From Candidatus Moraniibacteriota bacterium (lineage in GTDB: Bacteria > Patescibacteriota > Minisyncoccia > Moranbacterales > UBA1568): 64,000 nucleotides of DNA. A program made the translations under genes and the position numbers. The DNA lies in the NCBI GenBank assembly GCA_018499985.2, contig JAHBAT020000001.1, positions 1 through 64,000 on the forward strand, in the 5' to 3' direction. Positions 20,002 through 28,389 of this stretch are shown in pieces; the first letter of the stretch is position 1, and each line of letters starts with the position of its first letter. The notes beneath the pieces were generated by a model that was not told where the DNA came from, searched no databases, and worked only from the letters and a program-made list of their open reading frames with translations.

Positions 20002-20553
20002 TTATTTTACATTTGAAAGTACACTCTTCAGTGTATCTCCACCTACCCACTTACCAAGACTATTTCCCTCGCTATCTACCTGTACAAAAGTATGCTGAGT
20101 AGTTACTCCATACTTTGTCTTAAGATCCTTATGAGTATCATAGTCTACACTGAGTATTAATGTATTGGCTGGAATATCACTCATGTGAGCCTTGATATCA
20201 GCATCTACAGCTTTACAGGTAGGACACCAAGAAGCATTGAAGAAAAGCACTACTTTACCCTCTTTGGCAAAGGCTATTTTTGATGCGTCATAGGTAGTAT
20301 ACTGTCCACCTTTCATCATCATAGCTCCATCTTTTTCTATCATGGCATCTTTCTCCATCATGGTATCATCATTTTTCATGGCCTCCATTTCTTCTGGAGT
20401 CCACTCCTTGTTCTTATCCATCATATGATCACTTTCCATCATGGCGCCGTCTTTGGTAACCATTTTGTCGGTGCTACTACTACGAGTAGCCATATATACT
20501 CCACCAAGAACCACAATCACAACTACAAGTCCAAGCGCTATATTTTTATTCAT
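20002..20553 (-). CDS. Membrane-anchored thioredoxin-family protein with Met/Asp-rich linker
   Basis: N-terminal TM; FFNASWCPTCKAVD active site; linker rich in MMEKD/DGAMM. Confidence 0.85.
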   Translation of the reverse strand: MNKNIALGLVVVIVVLGGVYMATRSSSTDKMVTKDGAMMESDHMMDKNKEWTPEEMEAMKNDDTMMEKDAMIEKDGAMMMKGGQYTTYDASKIAFAKEGKVVLFFNASWCPTCKAVDADIKAHMSDIPANTLILSVDYDTHKDLKTKYGVTTQHTFVQVDSEGNSLGKWVGGDTLKSVLSNVK

Positions 20554-20584
20554 ATTCTTTCACCCCCTTTCTAAAATAAATAAA

Positions 20585-20950
20585 TTAATATCTTTTTTTG
20601 GCATATATAAGCCCTACTACTTTCATAAAAAGCATAGCTCCCAAGGCATAAATCAAAGCGTCATTGCGCGTATGACTAAACTCATGTCCGACAATCATAG
20701 CCATGAGCACCGTCACGCCTCCGAGATAGCCCAGGCGAGCAGCGATATATCGATGCAATTCCTCTCTTTCATCATGTGCCTGTTCACGAAAAATAAAACT
20801 CACAAAAAGAAGAAGTAAGATAGCTGCTATACACGTAAGAGACATCACCAGCATATCTGACATAAACCAGTTTCCTGGATTTATCAAAAGAGTTAAAGCC
20901 ACTATAGTAGCAGCCGCTAGCATACTTTCTCCTGTAAAATTATTTTTCAT
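20585..20950 (-). CDS. Small integral membrane protein
   Basis: 121 aa with several hydrophobic segments, co-directional with the XRE regulator. Confidence 0.6.
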   Translation of the reverse strand: MKNNFTGESMLAAATIVALTLLINPGNWFMSDMLVMSLTCIAAILLLLFVSFIFREQAHDEREELHRYIAARLGYLGGVTVLMAMIVGHEFSHTRNDALIYALGAMLFMKVVGLIYAKKRY

Positions 20951-20976
20951 AGAGTTACACTCAAACTTTTAAAAAT

Positions 20977-21189
20977 CTACTTGCGTGAATAAATACCAAA
21001 GACCTTTTCCACCTCTACCTTAAAAACTCTCGCAATTTTAAGAGCAAGCAAAACTGAAGGAACATAGTTCCCCTTTTCCAGTGCGATAATGGTTTGTCTT
21101 GTGACTCCCACTCGACTGGCAAGCTCTTCTTGCGTCATACTTCTTTCTTGACGAAGTGCTCCTACTTTATTTTGAATAGTTTCTATCAT
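20977..21189 (-). CDS. XRE-family HTH transcriptional regulator (YozG-like)
   Basis: [41 protein letters not shown]. Confidence 0.9.
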   Translation of the reverse strand: MIETIQNKVGALRQERSMTQEELASRVGVTRQTIIALEKGNYVPSVLLALKIARVFKVEVEKVFGIYSRK

Positions 21190-21197
21190 AGCAATAC

Positions 21198-21259
21198 GTA
21201 AAGTTGACTTTACATAGGTATTCTAATTGTCTTGTAATTTCATGTCAAGTTAACTTTAC
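21198..21259 (-). promoter_or_regulatory. Promoter of XRE/membrane protein operon with two candidate operators
   Basis: Minus strand TTGACA (21248-21243) - 17 bp - TAGAAT (21225-21220); repeats AAGTTGACTTTAC (21201-21213) and AAGTTAACTTTAC (21247-21259). Confidence 0.65.
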
Positions 21260-21299
21260 TTTTCTTCTCCCTCTCCTTTACTCTCTATTGCAGGCCGTC

Positions 21300-21328
21300 T
21301 TGACTTTTCCTTTTTTTAGGAGTATAAT
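21300..21328 (+). promoter_or_regulatory. Strong sigma-70-like promoter
   Basis: TTGACT (21300-21305) - 17 bp - TATAAT (21323-21328). Confidence 0.65.
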
Positions 21329-21334
21329 AGATGT

Positions 21335-21390
21335 ATAGAGATGAAAAACGGGTGCGAACCACACAAGGTTCCAACCCGTTTTCTTTTTTC
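21335..21390 (+). ncRNA. Candidate small RNA or leader ending in a hairpin/U-tract
   Basis: Hairpin AAAACGGGT-GC-GAACC-acacaa-GGTTC-CA-ACCCGTTTT followed by tcttttttc, directly after the promoter. Confidence 0.45.
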
Positions 21391-21471
21391 TCTATCTAAT
21401 CAACCTCCTTCTTCCTAGAAAGTCTCTTTACAGAGTTTTCCCAGGGTGAAGGTAAAAACAAATATAATAAT

Positions 21472-21642
21472 ATGCAAGAAGTAAAGATGGAAACATCAAA
21501 TGCAATCGCTCATGCAGATTGCCCACAGTGTGCAGCCGCACAATTGGAAGCAGCTGAGAATCACGAGACAGGACTTTCCTTTCTCCTCGCCCTTCTTCCA
21601 ATCATAACCCTTACTTTCTTTGGTCAGGTCGGACTCTTGTAA
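21472..21642 (+). CDS. 56-aa CPxC-containing single-TM microprotein (not in the supplied ORF track)
   Basis: MQEVKMETSNAIAHADCPQCAAAQLEAAENHETGLSFLLALLPIITLTFFGQVGLL*, followed at once by a terminator hairpin. Confidence 0.5.
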   Translation: MQEVKMETSNAIAHADCPQCAAAQLEAAENHETGLSFLLALLPIITLTFFGQVGLL

Positions 21643-21658
21643 GACTTCTTACACACTA

Positions 21659-21695
21659 AAGCGCTCCCCATAAACGGAGCGCTTTTTTGTTTTTG
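21659..21695 (+). terminator. Terminator after the microprotein ORF
   Basis: gcgctccccataaacggagcgcttttttgttttt. Confidence 0.8.
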
Positions 21696-21736
21696 CACAG
21701 TCGGGGACTTTATTGACTTTTTAGCAATTTCTCTGT

Positions 21737-23908
21737 ATGATAAGATATTTCATAGACCGACTCTTCTACTTCATGAAGCATCCAAAAACCTTTTTCTTTA
21801 GTCTTTTTCTAATCCTTTGTCTCGCTGCCATTGGCGCTTTTGCGGTCTTTTTTCTCTTTTTTGTACCCTCAGTTCATGACTTTGAAAGCATCAAGCGTGG
21901 AGAAACCTCTCTTCTTTATGATCGCACCGGTGAACACGTCCTGTACCAAATCCACGGTGAAGAAAACCGTAAGCCCCTTAGTCACGACGAAATTCCCAAC
22001 GCCGCCCGTCTTGCAACTATTGCTATTGAAGATGAGAACTTCTACAACCACAATGGTGTTGATCCTCGGGCCATCTTCCGTGCCCTACGGGTCAATATCC
22101 GTGAAGGTGGCTTTGAGCAGGGCGCTTCGACTATTACCCAACAGCTCGCCAGAAGCGTTGTTCTTTCTCGTGAAAAAACCATTGAACGTAAGGTAATTGA
22201 AGCTCTTTTAGCCATCAAGATAGACTTTTTTCTCTCCAAAGAAGAAATTCTCGATCGCTACCTCAATCAGGTACCCTATGGCTCCAACTCATACGGTATA
22301 GAAGCAGCTGCTGAGACATTTTTTGAAAAAAAGGCCAAGGATCTAACCCTTGGTGAGGTTACTCTACTTGCAGCGCTGCCCAATGCCCCTACTCTCTACT
22401 CACCCTATGGCAATAACACCAACGCTCTCGTCAAACGACAGCAAATTATTATTGAAAAACTCGTACGCAATGGCTGGATTACCAAAACACAAGCAGCTGA
22501 TGCTATCAAGGAAAATGCCCTTCAGAATGTTATCCCTCTTAAGCGCTCTATTGCCGCTCCTCACTTCGTCTTCGCTGTCTTAGAGGAAGTAGAGAAAGAA
22601 TATGGTCGTGACATGCTTGAATATGAAGGTATGCATATCTACACCACTCTCGACTGGGAAGCTCAACAAAAGGCAGAAGAAAGCATCAAAAAGGGCGCTA
22701 CATTTAATGCAAAATGGGGAGCAAGTAACGAAGCTCTCGTAGCTATCGATGCAGAGAGAGCGGAGATACTGGCTATGGTCGGTTCTAAAGATTACTTCAG
22801 CAAGGAAATTGATGGCAAAGTAAACGTTGCTACCTCCCTTCGTCAACCAGGCTCTTCTTTCAAGCCTCTCGTCTATGCCACTGCTTTTGAGAAAGGTTAT
22901 CAGCCAGAAACGCTCCTTTTTGACCTCCCTATGAATTTTGGTCCTGATGGCCAGGGCACTGAGTATGAACCCCAAAACTACGATGGTCGTACTCATGGAC
23001 TCATTTCTATGCGTCAGTCACTCTCCAACTCACTCAACATCCCCGCCGTACAGACCCAATACCTAGCTGGAATCAATAACACGCTAGAACAAGTCAAAAA
23101 AATGGGCCTCACCTCTCTCGGAGATCAAAACCGCTATGGTCTGTCGCTAGTCCTCGGTAGCGGCGAAGCTACTCTTCTCCAAATGGCCAATGCTTACACT
23201 GTTTTTAGCCAGGAAGGCATTTATCAGAAAGCCACTGGCATTCTCCGTGTGGAAGATCGTAATCATAAAGTTATCCGCGAACACACCCCCAAGGGTGAGC
23301 GCGTTTTAAGCACCGAAACTGCTCGTAAAATTAGCTCTATTCTTTCTGACAACAAGGCTCGTTCTATGGTCTTTGGTACCAATACTCCCCTTGCCTTTCC
23401 CAATGGTGGCGTAGCCGCAAAAACGGGCACTACACAGGAATTCCGGGATGCCTGGACACTTGGCTTTACCAAAAAGGTTGCCCTGGGTGTTTGGGTAGGC
23501 AATAACGATAATACTACTATGCGAGAAGGTGCTGATGGTGTCTTTGTAGCCGCTCCTATCTGGAGAGACTACATGGATTATCTTCTTACTCGTTTTCCAC
23601 CGACAAGCTTTACTGAATACCAAAAAGTAGAGAGCGAAAAGCCTCTCCTGACAGGCAAAATGCCTTTCCAATATCAAGTATTTGAGTCAGAACCCCAAAA
23701 CAGTAAGGAGCGCCGGGCCCGCAAAAAAGAAATGAAACGTGTCACTAGTGAGCTTCACAGCATTCTCTACTATGTCAATCGTGACGATCCTCTCGGTCCT
23801 ACTGAACCAGACAAAAACGACCCTATGTTTGGCCGTTTTGAAGCTGCTCTTGGCAATAAAGAAAGCTTAAGCTTTAGTAATATTATTACTCCTGAAAAAA
23901 AGCCTTAG
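21737..23908 (+). CDS. Class A penicillin-binding protein (PBP1A/1B-like glycosyltransferase-transpeptidase)
   Basis: EDENFYNHNGVDPRAIFRA, GASTITQQLAR, RQPGSSFKPL (SxxK), KTGTTQEFRDAW. Confidence 0.93.
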   Translation: MIRYFIDRLFYFMKHPKTFFFSLFLILCLAAIGAFAVFFLFFVPSVHDFESIKRGETSLLYDRTGEHVLYQIHGEENRKPLSHDEIPNAARLATIAIEDENFYNHNGVDPRAIFRALRVNIREGGFEQGASTITQQLARSVVLSREKTIERKVIEALLAIKIDFFLSKEEILDRYLNQVPYGSNSYGIEAAAETFFEKKAKDLTLGEVTLLAALPNAPTLYSPYGNNTNALVKRQQIIIEKLVRNGWITKTQAADAIKENALQNVIPLKRSIAAPHFVFAVLEEVEKEYGRDMLEYEGMHIYTTLDWEAQQKAEESIKKGATFNAKWGASNEALVAIDAERAEILAMVGSKDYFSKEIDGKVNVATSLRQPGSSFKPLVYATAFEKGYQPETLLFDLPMNFGPDGQGTEYEPQNYDGRTHGLISMRQSLSNSLNIPAVQTQYLAGINNTLEQVKKMGLTSLGDQNRYGLSLVLGSGEATLLQMANAYTVFSQEGIYQKATGILRVEDRNHKVIREHTPKGERVLSTETARKISSILSDNKARSMVFGTNTPLAFPNGGVAAKTGTTQEFRDAWTLGFTKKVALGVWVGNNDNTTMREGADGVFVAAPIWRDYMDYLLTRFPPTSFTEYQKVESEKPLLTGKMPFQYQVFESEPQNSKERRARKKEMKRVTSELHSILYYVNRDDPLGPTEPDKNDPMFGRFEAALGNKESLSFSNIITPEKKP

Positions 23909-24528
23909 TCCTTCACTTTGGTAGCATAGTAATCTACATCATCTATCCAGCCCTGGACACTCTCTTTGCTGTGTCCATCACAGCTATATCCACACTTCCA
24001 AACTACAAGGTCTTCTGCTGTATCTCGCTTGTATTCATGAATCAAAGTATCTAGGCGTTTCGAGACTACCGCTACCGCTTCTTTTTTGCTTCCAAAACAA
24101 CCGTGGCCCATAGCCATCCCTCGACTCCCCTCTCCTCGATACCCCCAATAGTTATAACAATCCTCTCCCTCTTCTGTTCGAGGAACACGCTTACCCCAGT
24201 TACTCTCTTTTTTAGCAATACCTACAAGATACGCCACTGTTTCACGGTCACGCGTCCCCATGTACGGAATCATTTTTTCTATCGGATAGCCCTCCACCAT
24301 TTTTTCTACATCACGCTCCAAACGAAATTGTTCTGGTGAAATAGTTTTTACCGGTTGCTCCATGGCTTGAACCTGCTGAGAAACACCGAGAAAGAGTCCC
24401 GTCAACAAAAGACTGAGTCCCAAGAAGACACCATAAAAAATATCCGAGGAAACCCGTATTTTCTGTATATCAGGGATACATTCAAGATATTGATTGAGAC
24501 TTTTTATTTTTTGTTTTTTGACTGCCAT
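23905..24528 (-). CDS. Membrane-anchored lysozyme/transglycosylase-like protein
   Basis: N-terminal TM, AYLVGIAKKESNWGKRVP and YNYWGYRG motifs. Confidence 0.5.
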   Translation of the reverse strand: MAVKKQKIKSLNQYLECIPDIQKIRVSSDIFYGVFLGLSLLLTGLFLGVSQQVQAMEQPVKTISPEQFRLERDVEKMVEGYPIEKMIPYMGTRDRETVAYLVGIAKKESNWGKRVPRTEEGEDCYNYWGYRGEGSRGMAMGHGCFGSKKEAVAVVSKRLDTLIHEYKRDTAEDLVVWKCGYSCDGHSKESVQGWIDDVDYYATKVKD

Positions 24529-24637
24529 ATATACCTAAAATAGCTCTATAAAAAGAAAAAACGCGTGCTTATGGCACCCGTTTTTATCTCTTTGTACTTC
24601 TATTATAGCACTTTTTAGGCCTCAAAGCAAGCGTTTG

Positions 24638-25366
24638 CTACTTTAAACCAATTGATGCGAGGAAATTTTTACGAGCCAAACCATGAAGCTCTCTTGCTTC
24701 ACCTGGTTTAAGCTTACCGAGGTGAAGCCCCATGATACGAATACGCGTCAACTGGGTTACTGTATATCCAAGCGAAAGAAGCATACGGCGAACCTGATGT
24801 TTCTTTCCTTCAGTCAAAACAATATCGATAGTCTTAGTACTAATCAGTGTTACTTTTTTAGCAGTCAGTTTTTCTCCTTCATCGATAATTCCCTGCATCA
24901 GCACATTGAGCTTACGAGGATCCCTGATTTCCTCCTTCACAGAAACCAAGTACTCTTTTTCGTGCTCAAAACGAGGGTGAAGCAATCTCTCTGTCACTCG
25001 TCCATCATCAGTAAGCAAGATTAGCCCTTCTGAATCCTTATCCAGACGACCTACCGGGAAACACCCCTTATAACCAGAAACCATTTCAATAGAACGCTCT
25101 CCGTTCTGTGGTGAATGACTGATAATACGCCGCGGCTTATAGTAAAGCACATAACGATAATCCCTTTGAGTGACTCCTTTTTGAATCTGCACCTTATCTT
25201 GAGGCGAGACCACTTTATCTCCAAGAAGGGCTCGTTTGCCGTTTAGGGTCACCTGTCCATCCGTTATAAGCTTATCTGCCCCTCTACGCGTTGCTAATCC
25301 CTGAAGCGCAAGAAAGCGGTTCAGACGAATAGGATATTCAAATTTTGGTGAATGTGATTGTGCCAT
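24638..25366 (-). CDS. Pseudouridine synthase, RsuA/RluB family
   Basis: S4 domain (RLNRFLALQGLATRRGADKLI), GRLDKDSEGLILLTDDG catalytic motif. Confidence 0.92.
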   Translation of the reverse strand: MAQSHSPKFEYPIRLNRFLALQGLATRRGADKLITDGQVTLNGKRALLGDKVVSPQDKVQIQKGVTQRDYRYVLYYKPRRIISHSPQNGERSIEMVSGYKGCFPVGRLDKDSEGLILLTDDGRVTERLLHPRFEHEKEYLVSVKEEIRDPRKLNVLMQGIIDEGEKLTAKKVTLISTKTIDIVLTEGKKHQVRRMLLSLGYTVTQLTRIRIMGLHLGKLKPGEARELHGLARKNFLASIGLK

Positions 25367-25425
25367 AGAAATGCAACTTTAACAGAAAATACATTTTCTG
25401 TCAATATTCCACTCCTTCTTACTCC

Positions 25426-25866
25426 CTATTTCTTAGACCCTTTTTTCTCTTGGCATTTAGCGCAAAGACAGCCTCCTTTTTGGATATACTCACTCGTAAA
25501 ATAATCCTTGCCGTAATCATACGTCAACTCTTCACCTGCCTTTATACTGCGCTTCGCCTCAATAAAAATATGGCCTCGATCATTGACTGCTTCACAGTTT
25601 GGTCGGCAGCTGTGATTAGCATATCTTGCTGTATTCCAGCGAGGGCTACCGTCAATATCAATTTTCTTATTGACATTAAAAATATACTTATTGGTATTCT
25701 CACTTGATACTGGAATGCGGTGTCCAATATACTCGATAATTCTCGTACCCTTAGCTATAGGTAGGTCTGTATACAATCCAAGTCCTGCACTTGAACGCTT
25801 TGCCTTAAGGCCAGGGATGGCGTGATTATTCGGATGATTCTCTTCTGTTTTTTTCATTTCTTTCAT
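25426..25866 (-). CDS. SET domain-containing protein (putative protein lysine methyltransferase)
   Basis: GLGLYTDLPIAKGTRIIEYIGHRI, RYANHSCRPNCEA, AGEELTYDYGKDYF, C-terminal CLCAKC. Confidence 0.92.
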   Translation of the reverse strand: MKEMKKTEENHPNNHAIPGLKAKRSSAGLGLYTDLPIAKGTRIIEYIGHRIPVSSENTNKYIFNVNKKIDIDGSPRWNTARYANHSCRPNCEAVNDRGHIFIEAKRSIKAGEELTYDYGKDYFTSEYIQKGGCLCAKCQEKKGSKK

Positions 25867-25937
25867 AACAATTATACGTAAGGCTTCAAAAAAAGACTCT
25901 TCTGAGCCTCTTTTTACTCTTTATTTCTTAAAACTTC

Positions 25938-26438
25938 TTAAAACAAGTCCTCTGCTATACGTGCTTCGCAAGTTTTTCGCAGTTTGACGTCTTTTATTTT
26001 AGCACATATTTCTCCATCCTGTTTACGGACAGCTTCTTCCTTATAGCAAAAATCCTTTTCACTCGGAGCTATACCCTCACAATCCTTATCTTGATATGCT
26101 GGTGCCTCAAGTCCACAAAGAGCTTTGCAATACTTAAGCGTCTCTGGATCCGTGTAAGCGCTACACTCATTTTCGCAATCAAGCGTACTCACGCTTGCTG
26201 TTGTTTTTGGTTCTGTCTCTACTGGAGCTTCCGGTAGCTGCTCTACTTGGGCTGCTTTTTCAGATGACACTTCTTCTTCAAGGGGCATAGCCACTTCTTC
26301 TTTTTGAAAGATTTCTTCAGTACTTTCTTCACGGAGTGCTGGAGCCTCTACTTTTTGATTTTGCCAAAAAAGGATCCCTCCTAATATAAGAAGGATCCCT
26401 CCAAAAACTCCTATCGATGTCACTACAGCACTCTTCAT
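25938..26438 (-). CDS. Hypothetical membrane-anchored Cys-rich protein
   Basis: N-terminal TM, acidic linker, multiple Cys in the C-terminal half. Confidence 0.6.
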   Translation of the reverse strand: MKSAVVTSIGVFGGILLILGGILFWQNQKVEAPALREESTEEIFQKEEVAMPLEEEVSSEKAAQVEQLPEAPVETEPKTTASVSTLDCENECSAYTDPETLKYCKALCGLEAPAYQDKDCEGIAPSEKDFCYKEEAVRKQDGEICAKIKDVKLRKTCEARIAEDLF

Positions 26439-26445
26439 AAGACGC

Positions 26446-28155
26446 TTAGTATCGCTTATCTAGGCTAATACCAGAATAATAGTGACGGAGAATACTAAGA
26501 TAGTCCTTACCTCCGTCGCGAGCCATTCGCACAGCCCCATTGGCAGAAAGACCTACCATGTGATTGCCTCGACTAGCAAGCTCGCACTTACTTAAATCTG
26601 GATGCTTACCATAGGTATCACTAACAGATGAAAGCCATGGGTACACCGAAGATGTCTTCTTTTTATCGTCTACACACTTATGCCCCCAGTGCCCATCCTC
26701 ATAGCGGCGCGTCTTGCCATCCGTCCATGAGCTATACGGTGTAAGGGCCACCTCGCCATCATAGAAGACAAGGGTACCTCGACTAACGAGAGCAGCCGTC
26801 TTGATACGATCATGGGTAATCTCCCAATCATACCCATAGTATATCTGGCTTCCAGATGTTGCATCTACTTTGAAGCCCTGGGCAGCATACTTCGTACTCC
26901 ACTGAATCTTCCAGTAGCCGTAAGTACGAAAAATAGTGGTCATGACTTGATTGTATGATTCTGGTCCAGTACCCGTAATTTCTCCCATTCCCCAAACATA
27001 GTGTTCAAGAGGAAGCTTATTGATTACCCAGACACGATCACCGTCAGCTTCAGGAGAGTCATAGTGTCTCAAGCGAATAGATCCACGAAAGCGATCAAAT
27101 GAAGATCCTGGGCGACTGACGTCAAATACCACTACATCTTTGTACTCTGAAGCAGCTGAAAAGCGAACTTCTTTTGAAATAACAGCAATTTCTTGATTAT
27201 TGCCAGAGTAATAAATTGTAAAACGCTTATCCCCAAGATACTTTACGCGGACCTTTGTTTCTGCGGGAATTTCACCCTTCACTTTACCATTGCTATCCAT
27301 CACTCTAAATGGAGTGTTGGCACTAATACTAAATGAGGTCGTACGCAGATCCTGCGGGATGTAGTTAAAAATACCCACTGTGATTTCTGGTCCCAAGGCA
27401 GAAGACTCCTCTTTTGGCTCTTCAGGCAGCGCTACCAAACCATCTTTGATAGCTTGCTCATAGCGGAGATACCCTTGTTTGTTTTCTTCGGTACCATATT
27501 CTTTATAAGCAGCATAGCTATCCTTATCGTAAATCACATAATTTACGTATGAAGCATATGGCTTAGTAGCAAAGTACTCTGCCTTGAGACTGGCGTAATT
27601 AGCATAATCTTCGGCTCGAGTTCTTAGATAAGCATACTTACTTGGACTCTTGCGGTACTTTTTAGCATCGCTTTTAAGCTTCTTCAAAGCCTTTTTCTCT
27701 GCTTTGTTATTTTCCCAAGGATACTTACCATCTAACTCACGAAAGCGGAGGTATTTTTTGTAATAGTCTCTTTTTTCGTACTTAAGATACAGTTGATATT
27801 TTTGGTACCTTTCAAAATCCGCACTCAAATCAGTACTTTCTGATGGTGCAACCTCTTCTGGAGCTGGTTCTGGATCAGGTGCGGGCGCAGGATCCTCTAC
27901 TGGTACTGGATCCACTACCGGTGCAGGTTCAGTCACCTCTGGAGTGGGGGTGGGCTCGACAGGCACTACCGGCACCTCCTCTGGTGGTGTTACTGGCTCA
28001 ACTGGAGGAATTACTGGGTCTGTTACAACGGGCACCTCTTCTACCGGAGGCACTTCTTGTGCCTGCACTACCGCTATAGAAAAAACAAACAAAAAAAGCA
28101 AGGACCCGAAAGTCATTGCTTGAGAAGATATTTTAAGAGAAGGTGCCTTTGGCAT
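26446..28155 (-). CDS. SpoIID/LytB domain-containing secreted protein
   Basis: Signal peptide, Pro/Val/Glu-rich repeats, Tyr/Lys-rich region, then SpoIID-like LPLEHYVWGMGEITGTGPESYNQVMTTIFRTY. Confidence 0.8.
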   Translation of the reverse strand: MPKAPSLKISSQAMTFGSLLFLFVFSIAVVQAQEVPPVEEVPVVTDPVIPPVEPVTPPEEVPVVPVEPTPTPEVTEPAPVVDPVPVEDPAPAPDPEPAPEEVAPSESTDLSADFERYQKYQLYLKYEKRDYYKKYLRFRELDGKYPWENNKAEKKALKKLKSDAKKYRKSPSKYAYLRTRAEDYANYASLKAEYFATKPYASYVNYVIYDKDSYAAYKEYGTEENKQGYLRYEQAIKDGLVALPEEPKEESSALGPEITVGIFNYIPQDLRTTSFSISANTPFRVMDSNGKVKGEIPAETKVRVKYLGDKRFTIYYSGNNQEIAVISKEVRFSAASEYKDVVVFDVSRPGSSFDRFRGSIRLRHYDSPEADGDRVWVINKLPLEHYVWGMGEITGTGPESYNQVMTTIFRTYGYWKIQWSTKYAAQGFKVDATSGSQIYYGYDWEITHDRIKTAALVSRGTLVFYDGEVALTPYSSWTDGKTRRYEDGHWGHKCVDDKKKTSSVYPWLSSVSDTYGKHPDLSKCELASRGNHMVGLSANGAVRMARDGGKDYLSILRHYYSGISLDKRY

Positions 28156-28226
28156 GAGTTTTTATTTCTTTTAAACCAATTATAGCACTCTTTAAGCCAA
28201 AAGTCAATTACTTTTCCTTCTGTTTT

Positions 28227-28382
28227 CTACTTCTGCTCTGTCACTACTGGCTGACTTTTCATACGAAGACCAAGGTCATATGCTTGCTTTGATACAAGTG
28301 GTGCCCGCAGAAGAAAAAGACTTGTCAAAAGCGATCCAAGGGCTACTCCTAAAATAAGATAGAGAATTTCTTGGCGATTCAT
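28227..28382 (-). CDS. 51-aa single-TM protein (not in the ORF track)
   Basis: MNRQEILYLILGVALGSLLTSLFLLRAPLVSKQAYDLGLRMKSQPVVTEQK*. Confidence 0.45.
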   Translation of the reverse strand: MNRQEILYLILGVALGSLLTSLFLLRAPLVSKQAYDLGLRMKSQPVVTEQK

Positions 28383-28389
28383 AGTCGTA

